Shown here one piece after another: positions 1-12,057 of a DNA stretch of 64,000 nucleotides (position 1 is the first letter of the stretch; the number at the start of each line of letters is the position of its first letter). Origin of the DNA: Venturia oleaginea (lineage: Eukaryota > Ascomycota > Dothideomycetes > Venturiales > Venturiaceae); the NCBI GenBank assembly GCA_013176395.1, contig JABMLP010000013.1, positions 620,001 to 684,000 on the forward strand. Reading direction: 5' to 3'. Made by a program: the position numbers and the translations under genes. The notes under the pieces are model-generated. The model worked only from the letters and a program-made list of their open reading frames with translations, was not told where the DNA came from and did not search any database.

Positions 1-987
1 GAGGCCATGTGATTCGCCGCCTTGGAACGGATGAGCAGACGTAATGACTGATGCATCTTTGGAATCTGCTCTCGGCCACTCAGGAGGTTTGGAGAGGTCG
101 CGAGAAAGGTCTAGAGGCCTGAGAATGTTTGAAATCACGTCGTCATACGTATCTGGCATCACAAACGGGTGTGATTGTGGCGGAATGGTTGAGGCTTCGG
201 GAAGCGGTGGCAACCTACCCGGGGCTGGAAGTGGTGTACGTGGTTGCTCACGTAAAGGTTCCAAAGTTTTTCGGAAAGATGTAAAAATGTCGGACAAATC
301 TTCAATTGACCTGAACGGGAGGTCGCGACTATTGGATGGTTAGTCGAAGTTTTGGATGATATTGGAGTCTAAATCTGGGACGGAAATGGAAAGACATGGT
401 CCCATTCCTTGGTGGACTTACTCGTCAATGTAGTATTTCTCGTCATTGAACAAACGGAATTCAGATCCGTGCTCTTCAGTTACCGCTCGCACAAGTTGTT
501 CATCAATCTTCTCTTCCGAGCCTTCATCAGAGGTCATCCACACTCCAACAATTTCAGCTTGGCGATTCGGACTCGGCTCATCCTTTCCCTTAGATGTAGA
601 GAACTCATCGTAGGCATCCCTGAGAACATCGGCTATCCTTCCCGTTCTCAACAGAAGGTCACTATTGTTCTTCCTTAGGGATTCCTTGAGGTCCCATACA
701 CTCTCAACCAGAAACTTGGCCCGGTGAGGCCCACACCTCCAGAAGCCAGCAACCTGGCTCCTGGCTTCTGGGTAGGGAGATTTTGGTGTTGCAGCAGCTT
801 CTTGGGCCGGTGGGATGAAACCGCCTACTTCTACTTGTTGAGAGTTGAAGACGTAAATAGGAAGCAGGTGAGTGAAAGAGTTGGGCTGTGTTTTGTGGAT
901 TTTTGAAATTTCGTGGAATATTGGATTATCGTGAAGGCGTAGATCTCGTCTCAGTAGGTATATGAGAATTCGAGGGGATGATGCCAT
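1..987 (-). CDS. cry: DASH-type cryptochrome / photolyase, N-terminal part (cut by window edge)
   Basis: Blue-light flavoprotein of the cryptochrome/photolyase family. DASH members bind FAD and an antenna cofactor and usually repair lesions in single-stranded DNA. Exon 1 runs 987-422; an intron (GTAAGT...AATAG, 421-329) is followed by exon 2 from 328 off the left edge. Exon 1 opens with the Rossmann-like antenna domain (ILIYLLRRDLRLHDNPIF) and ends near EKYYID; exon 2 continues with DLPFRSIEDLSDIFTSFRK, a proline-rich linker, and HPFQGGESHGL, the typical DASH lead into the FAD domain. The FAD domain itself lies outside. I chose the ATG at 987 because MASSP matches the usual family start. An in-frame ATG at 1068 would add 27 residues and could give a mitochondrial or alternative N-terminus. 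The split codon across the intron restores the frame exactly, so the gene looks intact as far as seen. Confidence 0.88.
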
Positions 988-1884
988 GACGTTGAAACAA
1001 GGGACCGGAGTGACGGGACATGTAACAGTCGCGGGTGGATCGAGGACTGGAGTGTTGTATGCAGACAAGGAGTGAAAGGAAATTCTTTGAGATAGCTATG
1101 GAAGCAAGTGCAGGTGAGACAGGAAGGATTATGATCAGTAAAGGGTGGCGATAGCTGAAGAAACCACCTACGGCGTAGCGTAAATAGAGACCCGGAAGTC
1201 ATATTGATATGGAAGCAATGGCCATGTTAGTTGTTCGAAGACAGATCCTTGTGCCCTCTGGATCGATCCCAATCGGGAACGTAATGTCGCAGCGAGCCAT
1301 TCAAGCGGTCATGATGATTTCCTGTGCTAGCCTCGTTTTGAGCGGTGCCGGCGGGAACCTTCGTTTTGCTTGTTAATTTCGATCTTGGAAAGGAACCGAG
1401 CAGTCAGCGATCGCAGCCCCACGGAGAGAAGGCCTTGGTGCCTCACGCTGCGCTGGCGGCCGAGGCTAGAAGTACCGTAGTACCGCACGTCTGATGATAA
1501 GACTATGGGAGGCTGGCGTTTCTGCCGGCTATTTGTGCGTGCGCGTGTTGCAGTACTGTCGCTCCTCAGTCCTCACCCTCACACCCTCTCTCGCACACTG
1601 TCCTGAGTCCTCTGTCCTACCCATTCCAGCTGCACTCGGCCGACAGCAGCCACTGGCATGTCTAGCCGGCAACTGGGTACAGGCTCGCTTTTTTCTTCTT
1701 GGTGCCCAAAAGGACATGTTGAGTATGTAATTAATCTGGGAAATACAGATTATTCATGTTGAACATCCATATTTTCAATCCATAACTCGTCATAGTTGAT
1801 TGACCTTTTCCTTTTCCATCCATACATTTTTCATGGCCGGTACGCCAGTTCCAAAAGCCCCGCCCATCACAGTGATATGTAAAC
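988..1884. other. Intergenic, cry 5' side to PGDH 3' end
   Basis: About 900 bases that hold the promoter and 5' leader of the cryptochrome gene and the 3' flank of the phosphoglycerate dehydrogenase gene. Only short frames without recognisable content are present. I see no RNA gene or repeat. Confidence 0.6.
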
Positions 1885-3344
1885 CTAATACAAAATTCGA
1901 GTCCTGATTCTCGCCTCCAAGCCTTCGAGTTTGTCCCATAGACCTTTCAAGTCTTCCACACCTACATCGCTGACATCTGCCATCAAATATGCAACCTCTC
2001 CTTTCGAATCTGTCGTCTGTTTGTCGATGTTGTGGTCGGCAAGCACATCGTTTACCCTCCTCAACACACCAGGTACGTTCTTGTGCAGGAAGATAATGCG
2101 TGCATGATTGGGCTCATCAATCGTCGAATTCCTTAGACTGACTTCTGGCAAGTTGACACTGCCAGTGGTGGCTCCCGCATTGATGTATTGAGTGAGCGAA
2201 TTCGAGACTTCGATACCAATAGCCGATTGAGCTTCCTCTGTCGAGCCTCCAATATGAGGTGTAAGAATCAGGTTCTTAAGTGTGCGAAGATCGTTGGTCC
2301 AGGACGCCAGTTCGCTGTTGAAGTAATCGCCGTTTCCACCTGGCTCGCTGGGGTAGACGTCTATCGCCGCTCCAGCCAGTTTTCCGCTTCTCATTGCATT
2401 GATGAGTGCCGGTATCGAAACCACACTTCCTCTGGCATTGTTAATGAGATACGACCCCTGTTTCATCTGCGCAAATTGTGCTTCTTGGAAGAAATTCTTG
2501 GTGTCCGGCGTCTCAGGAACATGTAGTGAGACGAAATCCGAGCGACAAAGGAGTTCATCCAGAGTCGAGACCTGTTTTGCTGTGCCCATAGCCATGAGCG
2601 GTACAACATCGTAGTAAAGAACCTGCATGCCCATCTGCTCCGAAAGAACCGAGAGTTGTGCACCAATGTGTCCGTATCCTACTATTCCCAACGTCTTGCC
2701 TCTTGCTTCCCAGCAACCGGCCGAGACTTTGTTCCAAATCCCATTGTGAAGTTCTGCAGAGCGATCGGTCAATTGCCGAGCGAGAGCGATGATTTCGGAA
2801 ATGGTGAGCTCGGCTACGGAGCGAGAGTTGGCGAAAGGAGAATTGAAGACAGCGATTCCGAGTTGAGCAGCGGTTTGAAGGTCGACTTGGTTCGTGCCAA
2901 TGCAGAAGCAGCCGATGACGATGAGGTTCTTTGCCGAGTTAAGTACACGAGATGTGAGCTTCGTTTTGGAACGGATACCGAGGACTTGGACGTCCCTTTG
3001 AAACATCAGTATGGGCTTATATGCAGGAGGAGGTTGTCAACATACTTGATTTTCTCAATCAATTCATCCTCCTTGAGCGAGGTCTTAATAGCCTCGACCT
3101 GATACCCTTGCTCGCGAAGTATACTCTGACCGGCCTCATTTACGTTTTCCAGTAGAAGAACCTTGATATCTTGCGTCGCGAATGGCTTGAGGACCTTGGT
3201 TGTGAGGGCACGGTGTAAGGTAGCACCCGACAAACTGGCTTGCGGGGAGTGGAAAGTAGCCGTGGGGGAAGAGGAGAGATTGTTCCAGCTGTTGGACACG
3301 GAGCGACCGACTTTTTGAACAATTGGGATCTCGAATGAAGACAT
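1885..3344 (-). CDS. SER3: D-3-phosphoglycerate dehydrogenase (serine biosynthesis)
   Basis: Oxidises 3-phosphoglycerate to 3-phosphohydroxypyruvate with NAD+, the first step of serine synthesis in the cytosol. Exon 1 is 3344-3046, intron 3045-2996 (GTATGT, 50 bp), exon 2 is 2995-1885. The spliced product is 469 residues, the length I recall for yeast Ser3. The junction restores EKIKDVQVLGIRSKTKLT, typical of the family. Visible are the substrate-domain segment, the Rossmann nucleotide loop GIVGYGHIGAQ, the NNARGSVV motif with its catalytic-region arginine, the HIGGSTEEAQ histidine motif, and a C-terminal ACT domain (about residues 395-465) that usually gives serine feedback control. An upstream in-frame ATG at 3404 would add 20 residues. 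The N-terminal 60 residues are Ser/Thr-rich and poorly conserved. It is followed on the same strand by an NADPH-producing enzyme, but fungi do not use operons, so no link is implied. Confidence 0.95.
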
Positions 3345-3889
3345 ATTGGCTGGTTGAGCTTGTAAAAGAGAAGTTTGATTCTCGAGTTTTGGCAATGAAA
3401 GCAATGCTTGCTCCTTCTTGACTCAGTCTGCTGGAAAAATCTAGCGATGATGCAATTGATCCCTGGAATATTCTGGCTCGGCTTGTGATCGAGGGCGAGT
3501 GGCATCTACGCTATTTACATGAATTGTACATGCACAAATGGGCCAAGGTAGCCAAGAACTGGTGGTTATAGTATGCATTGCTATTGACAAGCCTGGCTTT
3601 TCATCCTTCGTTCAGTTTCCGCATTGGGCAATCCCGGAGCAAACAACAAATGAGCTGAAATCTATCTGAACATCCTTTGCTTCCGCTGATAGCTCGTCCA
3701 TCGTTTCAGCATGACTATTCCAAAAATCCCATAACATCTATCGAACTAGAAAATCATGTCTGTCCTTGACTGGCCTATGGGAGTATCTTCCATCTTTACC
3801 GAATCAAAAACATAGACCTATTGTGTGATGCTTTGCAGGTACGCCAGTATTGGTCGTGGTAACCAGCCCATCCCAAAACCTGCCAGACC
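3345..3889. other. Intergenic, PGDH promoter side
   Basis: About 540 bases between the start of the phosphoglycerate dehydrogenase gene and the stop codon of the glucose-6-phosphate dehydrogenase gene, both on the minus strand. It must contain the promoter and leader of the former and the 3' UTR of the latter. No other feature is seen. Confidence 0.6.
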
Positions 3890-5654
3890 CTAAAGCTTTT
3901 GGGTGTTGGAAGTACCGTCATGCATTGGCCATTGATAGCCTGCTGCGTCACTGAACTTGTATCCGTACGATGCCGTGAAATCGTCGAGAACGGCTGGGCC
4001 TCGGGAGCCTGCAAGCAAATCAGTTTCGACACCCTCAACATGGTCCAGAGCAGCAAGACTCACCATATGGGTATTCCATGGGAACAATCTCCTTGTTCTC
4101 GTCAAGGTAGTGCAGCAATGGCGTGAAGATTCTCCAGGACGCATCCAACTCATCGTCACGCACAAAGTTAGAGTGGTCGCCCTTGAAGGCATCGAGGATC
4201 AAGCTCTCATACGCCTCTGGGATCTTGAGGTCCGAGAATCGTCGGCGGTAGGTGAGATCCAATTCTGTGACGGTCGTCTGCATGGACAAACCAGGTAGCT
4301 TAGAATTCATCTTGATATAGACAGACTCATTTGGCTGGATACGAATGACAAGCTCGTTTCGGGGAATGTCTTTGAAGATACCGGATGTGACGTCCTTGAA
4401 CTGAATCCGAACTTCGGTCTTCTGTTCATTCAAGGCTTTTCCAGCCTTGAGAATAAAGGGAACACCGTCCCACCGCTCGTTCTTGATGTATGCAACCATC
4501 GACGCGAAGGTTGGGCAGTGAGAATCCTTTGGTACCGAGTCATCGTCCTTGTAACCAGGCTTGTCTCCGTTCAAAGATTTGCCATATTGACCAATGATGA
4601 CGTTCTTTGGCTCAATGGCAGGCATGCCACGAAGTACTCGCACTTTCTCGTCACGGATGTCTTCCGCGGAGAAAGAGATAGGTCGCTCCATGGCCAGCAA
4701 TGTAAGGACCTGCAACAAATGGTTCTGCATGACGTCGCGGATGATGCCAAACTCATCAAAGTAGCCACCGCGACCCTCAGTACCAAATGGCTCCTTGAAG
4801 GAGATTTGAACGTTATCAATGTGGTTTCGGTTCCATGTGGCGCCAAAGAACTCGTTCCCGAATCTCAAGATGAGGATGTTCTTCACCATTTCTTTGCCCA
4901 AATAATGATCGATACGAAAGATTTCGTCCTCATTCCAGTCTGGTGCAAGAGCGCGTTGCAGCTTTCGGGAGCTCTCTAAATCTTTACCGAATGGCTTCTC
5001 AACCTACATGACGACCTGGTTAGTTTGGCCACATTTCGAGCAATTTAGAATCGCTCACAATGACGCGTGTAATTCCGTTCTTTGGGTAGCAGTTTTTCTT
5101 CAACTGTGCCGCGACTGGAATGAACACGCTTGGCGGTAAAGCCATGTAGAAGACGCGGTTGGTCTCATCCCTGCCATCTTCCAACTCTTCAATGTGCTTC
5201 CGTAGGTTAATGAAGGACTCGTCTTTGTCGTATAGACCATCGACGTATGTGCAGAGATCACAGAAGGACTTCAGCTGGTCCTCAAAGTCCTTAGTAGGGG
5301 TCTTGATGTTTGATTTGACACGCTTAAGGTACTCCTCGTGGTCCATCTTCGTCCGCGCATAGCCGACAATCTTAATGCCCTTTGGTAGGAAGTTGTTTCG
5401 GAACTTGACATGTTGTTAGCGGAGTTGGAGGCGGTCAAGTCATGGCGGCAGAGCTCACGAGTCCAAAAAGAGCGGGGAACTGTGCAGAATCTGTCAGTAG
5501 AAGCTCTCGATAAGGATGTTGGAAGTTCGAAGCTTACGGTCTTCTTCTTTGCGAGATCACCAGAGGCTCCGAGTACCACAATAACGGTGTTCTCCTTCAA
5601 CTCGACGTTACCCGCATTGGCGTCGACATCAGGTTTAATGACAGTGTCGGCCAT
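3890..5654 (-). CDS. ZWF1: Glucose-6-phosphate 1-dehydrogenase
   Basis: First, NADPH-forming step of the oxidative pentose phosphate pathway: glucose 6-phosphate + NADP+ to 6-phosphogluconolactone. Five exons: 5654-5538, 5479-5459, 5403-5059, 5003-4064, 4008-3890; together 513 residues, normal for the fungal enzyme. The nucleotide-binding fingerprint [11 protein letters not shown] ends exon 1 and runs into FPALFGL (exon 2, only 21 nt) and [37 protein letters not shown] begins exon 4, and [13 protein letters not shown] there is the catalytic signature with the active-site histidine and lysine. SRGP opens the last exon. Donors are GTAAGC, GTGAGC, GTGAGC and GTGAGT. Introns 2, 3 and 4 are each 55 bp. 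All frames close perfectly, so the gene looks functional. The start is the only ATG in frame before the fingerprint. Confidence 0.96.
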
Positions 5655-6954
5655 GGCGATGAGATTGCAGTCGCAAGAGAGATAATGGAGGGAGAATTTG
5701 GGGTAGAAGAGGTAGCTACTGTTCTACTCTGTGCAATTGGGTGGTTTCCGTATGGATCCGCTGTTGTGGTGGTTGTGATATTCTGTTGGGAGGTTGTGGT
5801 TCGACTTCAGAAGCAAAGTCGAGGGCGGCGGGGTCTACTCGAAGTAATCCCTGTCGAAACTACGTACTTGTGTACTCGTTATCAAGTCGAGGCCGAACAA
5901 TAGCACTGTGTCAAAAGGAACAAAGCAAATTGGGGGTGGAAATCAGAAGAACATGCTGGTCAAGCTTGTGCTGCCAGCTTTATACTCTGCCTCCGCCGTG
6001 CTCATATTTCCAGCCCGAAAACATCACTAAGCCGCTTCTAAGCCGTTGACGGAGACACTAATCCGATGCATGCAAACACAGCGGTCAACACAGCATCTCC
6101 AGCTCCGCGAACTTATGGAGATGCCCACTCAAGAATTATTCTCGCATGCTAACGGCCGTCACGTAAATGCTCGGTGGTAATTGCTTCCGAACCTTGCGCT
6201 GCTGTCGGATCTCACTCACATTCTTGTCCGGGTCCGTCTCCGTTTGCTCTGTAAGCCGATTCCATACACTTCCACGGCGTGATGTATTAAAGGTAGCCCT
6301 CCTCGCCTCATTACTTGACCCAAAGAGGCAAACGACGTAAGCCCTCGCCCCGAGTCACGTCCTCAAATGGATACTGTCAGCCGAACAAACCACGAGAGTA
6401 TTAGTGCATCCACATCACAGCCACATGACAGCCACACTCAAGCCTGACTTTCGTGCAAGTAGCAATCAATCCCACATATGCTCCTTGGCACCAGAGCAGC
6501 CTCTCATTCACGATGCCACAAAAATTAAAACATTCGTGGACAGAATCCTCAGCTATTGGTTTATCTACCCAGCAGTGTCGTCCGTCCACCCAATTGATTC
6601 AATACCATCATGCAAGTCGACACAGCCAGATAAGACACACGCCGTCTCAATGCCCCTTGAACGCCCACCAACCAGGGACCGTCACTCATGCTTCTAACTG
6701 GAACACAAAGGAGAGTGCAAACCTTCGCTTCGAAGAGAGGCGTGGGCTTTCGTCTCGTAGGTGTATTTTGATCATGTGGTTGAAAACAATCAAGGAAGGA
6801 AAGACTCGCTGCTGCTGTTACTGTTCTCAAAACGACAGTCCTCTCGTTGTAACTCCGCCCGAAGTACGTGAACCCCCAGTATTTACACGATAGAAATTAT
6901 CTCGTCGCAAATGCTGAGAAAGGATGCTTTTCGTTGATTGTGAATGTCGAGCAC
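5655..6954. other. Long intergenic: ZWF1 promoter and NAP1 downstream region
   Basis: About 1.3 kb without a convincing gene. Overlapping short frames at 6400-6900 on both strands have no recognisable domain and do not splice into anything I know. The part next to 5655 should hold the leader and promoter of the glucose-6-phosphate dehydrogenase gene. Confidence 0.55.
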
Positions 6955-8419
6955 TTAGCTCTGCTTGCACTCAGCGGCCTCTTGCTTGGGCTTGGAGCCG
7001 TCGTTCTATACAAATCCATTAGTCACGGAGCAAGTCAAGTGGTGGATAAAGTCAACATGCCTCCTCATCTGACTCTTCGTCATCATCGTCACGGTCTTCA
7101 CTCTCGTCCTCGTCCTCATCATCTTCATCCTCGAAATCGGGCTCGTCGAAGTCGTCGAGATGTTCGAATTGAAGGGCTTCACCGGTGAACCAGTCGACAG
7201 CGCGGGGAATGAGCTTCTCCTTGATGTCCTCTCCGAGCTGGTAGTCGAGTTCGAGGCGCTCTTCGATGTCAGAGCCCTCGCTAGCATCCTCTTGTGGTGG
7301 CTTGGGTGGCGAGAAGAAGTTGAAGAATGATTCACAGGGTACTGTCTTTCGCACAACTCGGGTTTGCTTTGTATCTATAATGAACATTAGTTTGAATCTT
7401 GTGAGGTTTGATTATCATCACTCACTCTTGTTTCGCTGCTTCTTGCTCTCAATTCGGACGGTCAAGTCTTTGGTTGGTTTCCATTCAATCTTGTCACCCT
7501 CGGCATGATCATAGATGAAGTCACCGCCATATCCGTTCTCTTCCTGATATAGGTATGTCTTGGAGAGGGTCTTGTTGCTGAAAAAGTCGTTAGGGGCGAA
7601 GTCGAAGATGAGCTTGAAGCCTGGCTTCTCGAGATACTCCATGCGGATGTCGATAAGCGATTTGAGGGCTTCCTCGTCACGATCTGTGATCATCTCTGCA
7701 AGAGAAACCTGGTTCTTCATAGCAGACAACCAGAACTCTGGAATACCCTTGGTGTCGTCGTCACCGGTCTCTTCTAGCTTCTCAGCTTCCATGGCCTCAG
7801 CTTCCTCGTCTTCGTCATCCTCTTCACTCTGCTCACCAGCCTCAATCTCCTCCTTCGAGGGTTCAATCTTACCAGTGACAATCTTCGTTCGCTTCTCATA
7901 TAGAGGCAAGAACTTGGTGTGGTATTTCTTCTCCAACTCCAGAACCTCCTCCTGGAACTGCGTCTCGAGCTTTGCGTGTTCCTTCTGTACGCCCTTGAGA
8001 CCGGCGACTCGCTTGCGGACGGAGGTGGGAAGAGACTCGATGTATCCGGAAGAGCGGCCAACGAGCGAGCCGAGTTTGGCTTGCATCATCTGGACGAGAG
8101 CTGGGTTCTGTGCGAGGAGTCCGGCGGCAGCGGCTTTGTCAAACTCCTCTGTGGGGAAACGCGTTAGTAAGTGAAGAGAGGTCTAGAGCCGTCGAGCGAC
8201 CGACTTTGACGTACCTTCTTTCAGACTTGAGAGACCGGGCTGCTGAGCGCGCGAGGATATCGGTGCGGCAGTGGCAGGTGTGTTCTGGGGAGTGCTGGGT
8301 GGGAGGTTAGCCATTTTGACGGTGTTTTGCTGTGCAGCGCTTGGTGGAGTAGCTGAAGGGAGTATAAGCACTCACGGAGCGGTCATGTCGGGCTTCTTAT
8401 TTCTGATGGGTTCGGCCAT
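6955..8419 (-). CDS. NAP1: Nucleosome assembly protein 1 (histone chaperone)
   Basis: H2A-H2B chaperone that assembles and exchanges nucleosomes and shuttles between cytoplasm and nucleus. Five exons: 8419-8376, 8294-8215, 8148-7426, 7374-7061, 7005-6955, giving 403 residues. The N-terminus [15 protein letters not shown] joins [14 protein letters not shown]. The central NAP domain contains [18 protein letters not shown], the long dimerisation helix, [18 protein letters not shown] and [19 protein letters not shown], followed by SFFNFFSPP. The tail is a strongly acidic Asp/Glu run, as usual. The last exon encodes [16 protein letters not shown], ending in the CKQ-type motif often present in fungal NAP1. 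The fourth intron (7060-7006) begins with GC instead of GT (GAG|GCATGT) and has a good branch site and TATAG acceptor. Without splicing, the protein would stop at EEAC. Confidence 0.93.
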
Positions 8420-9393
8420 TGTATATTGTGCCAAAAGCGAGTCGTTTGTTGAGTTGTTTGAGGTGGAAGTTGGGAGTTGTGTTGGTTGAATGGTTTTCGT
8501 CGCGGAGTGCTAGTGGCGGTTGAGAAGATGAGGGACCACCTGAGAAAACTGGATCTCTAGTTCTAAATTTTCTAAGTCGGAGAGGTCTGTGTCAATTGAA
8601 AACACTGACATCTCCGTCGTGTCCCTTGACCGCTGACCGATCGGAACTTGGTTTGGAGGACGACTTTGTTTAACATTAGAAAGCCATCTTCAGTTGCTCC
8701 ATACAGCATCAAGCAGCATTCATTCACAAGTTTTGTCTCAGTGCATATCACAGCATGAACAAGGCGACCCGGGCCCGGATCCAAATAGCTTCAGAAATTC
8801 TATTTCACCGCAAGCGTTACCAGGTTAGCCTCGACTGGTTGATTACACTACTATGAAGTGAAGCCTCAAACCAGGCTTGTAGTCCTATCAATAGGTAGGT
8901 CTTCAGCACAACACTTATGACGATGACTTTCGAGCAGAGAAGTTTTTAGAATCGCCGAAACTCATCCACATCCATCTCGAGTTAGTAAACTGTATTCCCA
9001 AAGCTGCAATAGGAGAGCCAGCCTAGTTGCCGTTTACAGAGTTGGGGTCAAAGCCTGTGCAAATCAAGCCTGTCGCACGTGCATCAAAATCCAGCCTCTA
9101 TTATTCCTGCCCATTTTGTCTAGCCATCGAACTTGACTCCAGGCGACTGAGGCGAGACAGCGGAACAAGATAACATCCCTAGTCGCCAGACTCGAAGAGA
9201 AGTCTCTTCCAAAACACACTGCGCAAGATTTCTGCAGACTTGCATGTCTATCCTTGATCAATTGCGTCAAGCAAGAGCCTCGTCAATCTCCGTGCATTCA
9301 TCTGTGCAAAAGCGCGAACCAACCAAAACGGCCAACCCAGAAATTCATCAAACACCCCTAAACACCGTTCGCAAACTCCCAATCTTGCAAATT
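8420..9393. other. Intergenic, NAP1 promoter and transporter 3' flank
   Basis: About 970 bases. They include the NAP1 leader and promoter. No open frame longer than 70 codons resembles a protein, and I see no repeat. Confidence 0.55.
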
Positions 9394-11355
9394 TCAAGAA
9401 TGGTCATGGTCCGTCCGCAACATACGAGCATACTTTTTCGTCTTGTACGCAGCGAAAACAGCCGCCAGCGCTCCAATGAACAAGCACACAGCAATGGCAT
9501 TCGGCCCGTCAGTCGTGTGATGCTCATCCGGATGCGCTTCCTTGGCCAACTCGGGCGATTTGCCAGGCTCAAGAATCGAGAAGACGATCCACGAAATGAA
9601 GGTTCCGATGAACTGCGGCAAAGTGGTAAAGATATTGAGGATACCAAGGTAGAGCCCGGACACATCACCGTGACTCGATACTGGAGACTCTTCTTCGATT
9701 GTGTCAAGGTGGCCGGCCTTTTCGTTTGAATGGAGCTCTATGGATTCTCGTGCTTTGTGTATCGACGAGCCAGAGGAAGTATTCTGGTTCAGCCTGTTGA
9801 CTTCCATGCTATTTAAATCATCAGCTTTGATCAGTGACGAAACATGAGCGGTGGATACGATATGCGGCAAGATCAGACCCGAAAGATGGTTAACAAAACG
9901 ACAGCATCGGTTAGTAGACCTAGTCGTCTGCGTGAAGATTTCATCACTTGAAGCCGAAGCAGGGTTGTGCAGGAGAGGAATTATCAAACATACCTCATGA
10001 AGGTGAATGGTGCCCAGCACTGGAAAGCCCACGGACTAGTTCATGTCAGCATTCCATGTTTGTCAGGAAAGGGATCTCAAGTTTCTTACATTCCACACAT
10101 GGCGATGATACCGGTAGCTGCACGTAGCGAAGTGACAAATGGTGCCATAATCATGGATCCCGCGAAGACCACGTGTGAAAATGACCACGCGGTGATCAGT
10201 TGAAGCTTATACTTTTGGACTTCCGTAACCAGCCAAGCAATACTCTGTGGTGGTCTCGGAGTAAAGCCGGAGTTGTTCTCCTCTGGCTCTTCAATGAACC
10301 AGGGTGCAATGACAGAACAGGCAAAAGTAGTCATGGAGAAGGCCACAAGAGCGGTACTGCCTATTCTCCCTACCTGACCGACAGAATCCGAGTGATCTCG
10401 GGCCTCCTCAGGGGCATTGAAACGTAGGTACACTTCGCCCACCCATACACTTGTGTAAAAGAGATAAGGATACCAGCCGAGCCACGACCAAAATTGAATG
10501 AAACAAACTGCAGAGATACGTTCCGGTAGATTGAAAGTCGTAGTCCAGATTCGAGTGAACATGGCCACTATGCCCACCTCTTCCCTTTCTTCGTCTTCTT
10601 CTTTGCCATGCATTACCAGGACACGCTCCGACACAGCCCAGCACGTCAGAAGAACGGTCGAAAGAAGTATAGAACCGGCCACAATCGTCAATTGCTTGAA
10701 TTGCGAATCACCCATGGCCGATCCGAAGAGCAGCTGCAAATCCAGAGCGCCCAGCCCATACCCCAGAAGAGAGCCCACTGCCACCATCCTACTCGCCCAA
10801 GACGCGCCCAACTGCTGTTGTGATGTCGGCAACGTATCTGCCACCAAACTCCGCATGCAGGCTTGCACGGCATTGATCGCAAAGTCCACCCCATATATGG
10901 ACAGAATGGCCAGTGTGATCTTGACAGGTTTCTTCAGGGCTTCATCGGAGATCAAGAAGTCTACAACTTCAGCAGTCCATGCCAGTATAAACAGCGAGAA
11001 TAATACGATGAGTGTTCCCATAAGCATGAAAGGCCTCCTCCTTCCCCAACGTGATGTAGAGCGATCGGCTATTATGCCGACCAAGGGGTGCATTAAGAGG
11101 CCAGAGAGAGGTCCAGCAATCCATACGAGGGAAACTTTGTCTTTGGTGAGGCCGAGTCGGAGGAGATAGGGTGTGCAATAGGTCATTTCGAGGTTCCATA
11201 CAGATCTGTGATAGCGTTAGCATTGACAATGGATATCTTGTTTGTATGGTTTCATACTGAATCCCGACCAGGCTAATAGTCAGCAATATCATTCGCATGG
11301 CCTCGGATGAGCCCTTGATATGAGTCGTCCCAGTCCATGATGTTGTTGGCGACAT
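9394..11355 (-). CDS. Sucrose / alpha-glucoside H+ symporter-like transporter (GPH family)
   Basis: Twelve-helix sugar carrier of the glycoside-pentoside-hexuronide type related to plant SUT and Schizosaccharomyces Sut1, expected in the plasma membrane importing sucrose, maltose or similar glucosides with protons. Exons 11355-11258, 11205-10090, 10035-9994 (42 nt) and 9808-9394 give about 556 residues. After the first splice the frame reads GIQSVWNLEMTYCTPYLL, then LVWIAGPLSGLLMHPLVG and the diagnostic SRWGRRRPFM loop. Exon 3 restores CGIPWAFQCWAPFTFM, a conserved helix. A hydrophilic Ser/Glu-rich loop (about residues 425-475) precedes the final helices GLYLGILNIFTTLPQFIGTF and IAVCLFIGALAAVFAAY. 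The third intron is longer (185 bp) than its neighbours. An ATG at 11388 is an alternative start. Substrate is inferred from family only. Confidence 0.88.
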
Positions 11356-11938
11356 GATGAAGGATGTAGGTCGAAAGTCGGAGGTCAAGGCCGTCGTCGG
11401 TCAGCGATATTGCAAGGACATGGAAAGGATCATGAGAACTTGTCCTGGTCTGATACGGGCTTATCCGTGTTGCTAAGAGGGAGTGCTACGTTCCTGCGAG
11501 ATCAGGGGTGTTGGTCCTTGGAACTACCCCTTTTAGAAGCAATTTAAGGCTATCCATCGTGAGAGGGCTCTGCAACCACATAAGCGCTGGTAAATGATTA
11601 TATTTTTCAAGGAATATGAGTCGGTCTTCGTTGACCATAGGGCTAAAAATGGTTCGTGGCAATGGACAATGATTCAGGCCGCATCTCCGTTTCATCTTCA
11701 CATGTCACCCATACTTCATCCCCTCACTGAGTCCCATTTGAGGGGCTGTTTGGTTAGGATTTGAATCTGCAGTCCTAGAGAGGTTTGTAGTGTAGGGATA
11801 TTACCTGAAGCGTAAGTCAGGAATTAGGGCCTAATTTAGCAAATTATCAATCGTTCTGTTCGTTTCAATGCACTTGAATATCCCGCGGTAAACCTGCGCA
11901 GGCCAACCTCCGTAGGATCATCCTTCCTATTTCTCCTG
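11356..11938. other. Intergenic, transporter promoter side
   Basis: About 580 bases upstream of the transporter start, presumably its promoter, running into a repeat-rich zone. No gene is seen. Confidence 0.5.
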
Positions 11939-12057
11939 TGTCTCGGGGCGGGTTCGGGTATTAGGAGGAAGGAGCAGCAGCAGGAATAGGTATCATTCAA
12001 CAGGCTATATACGAACTGGCAGGCAAACCAACAGGCAGGTTTAACGACAGGACGTAG
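11939..12057 (+). repeat. Truncated LTR fragment
   Basis: This stretch matches the first about 119 bases of the solo LTR at 48111-48365 almost base for base (shared GGTTCGGGTAT, GGAGCAGCAGCAGG, TATCATTCAACAGG and GGTTTAACGACAGG segments). It ends abruptly after GACGTAG. The remaining LTR half is missing, so this is an old 3'-truncated copy. A 82-codon minus-strand frame across it is incidental. Confidence 0.8.

Noticed and set aside
6404..6893. Overlapping plus-strand frames of 97 and 146 codons upstream of NAP1's 3' end
   Set aside because: No recognisable sequence, His/Ser/Thr-rich chance translation, no splice partner.
10498..11169. 223-codon plus-strand frame opposite the transporter
   Set aside because: Exact antisense of a well supported gene; a shadow frame.
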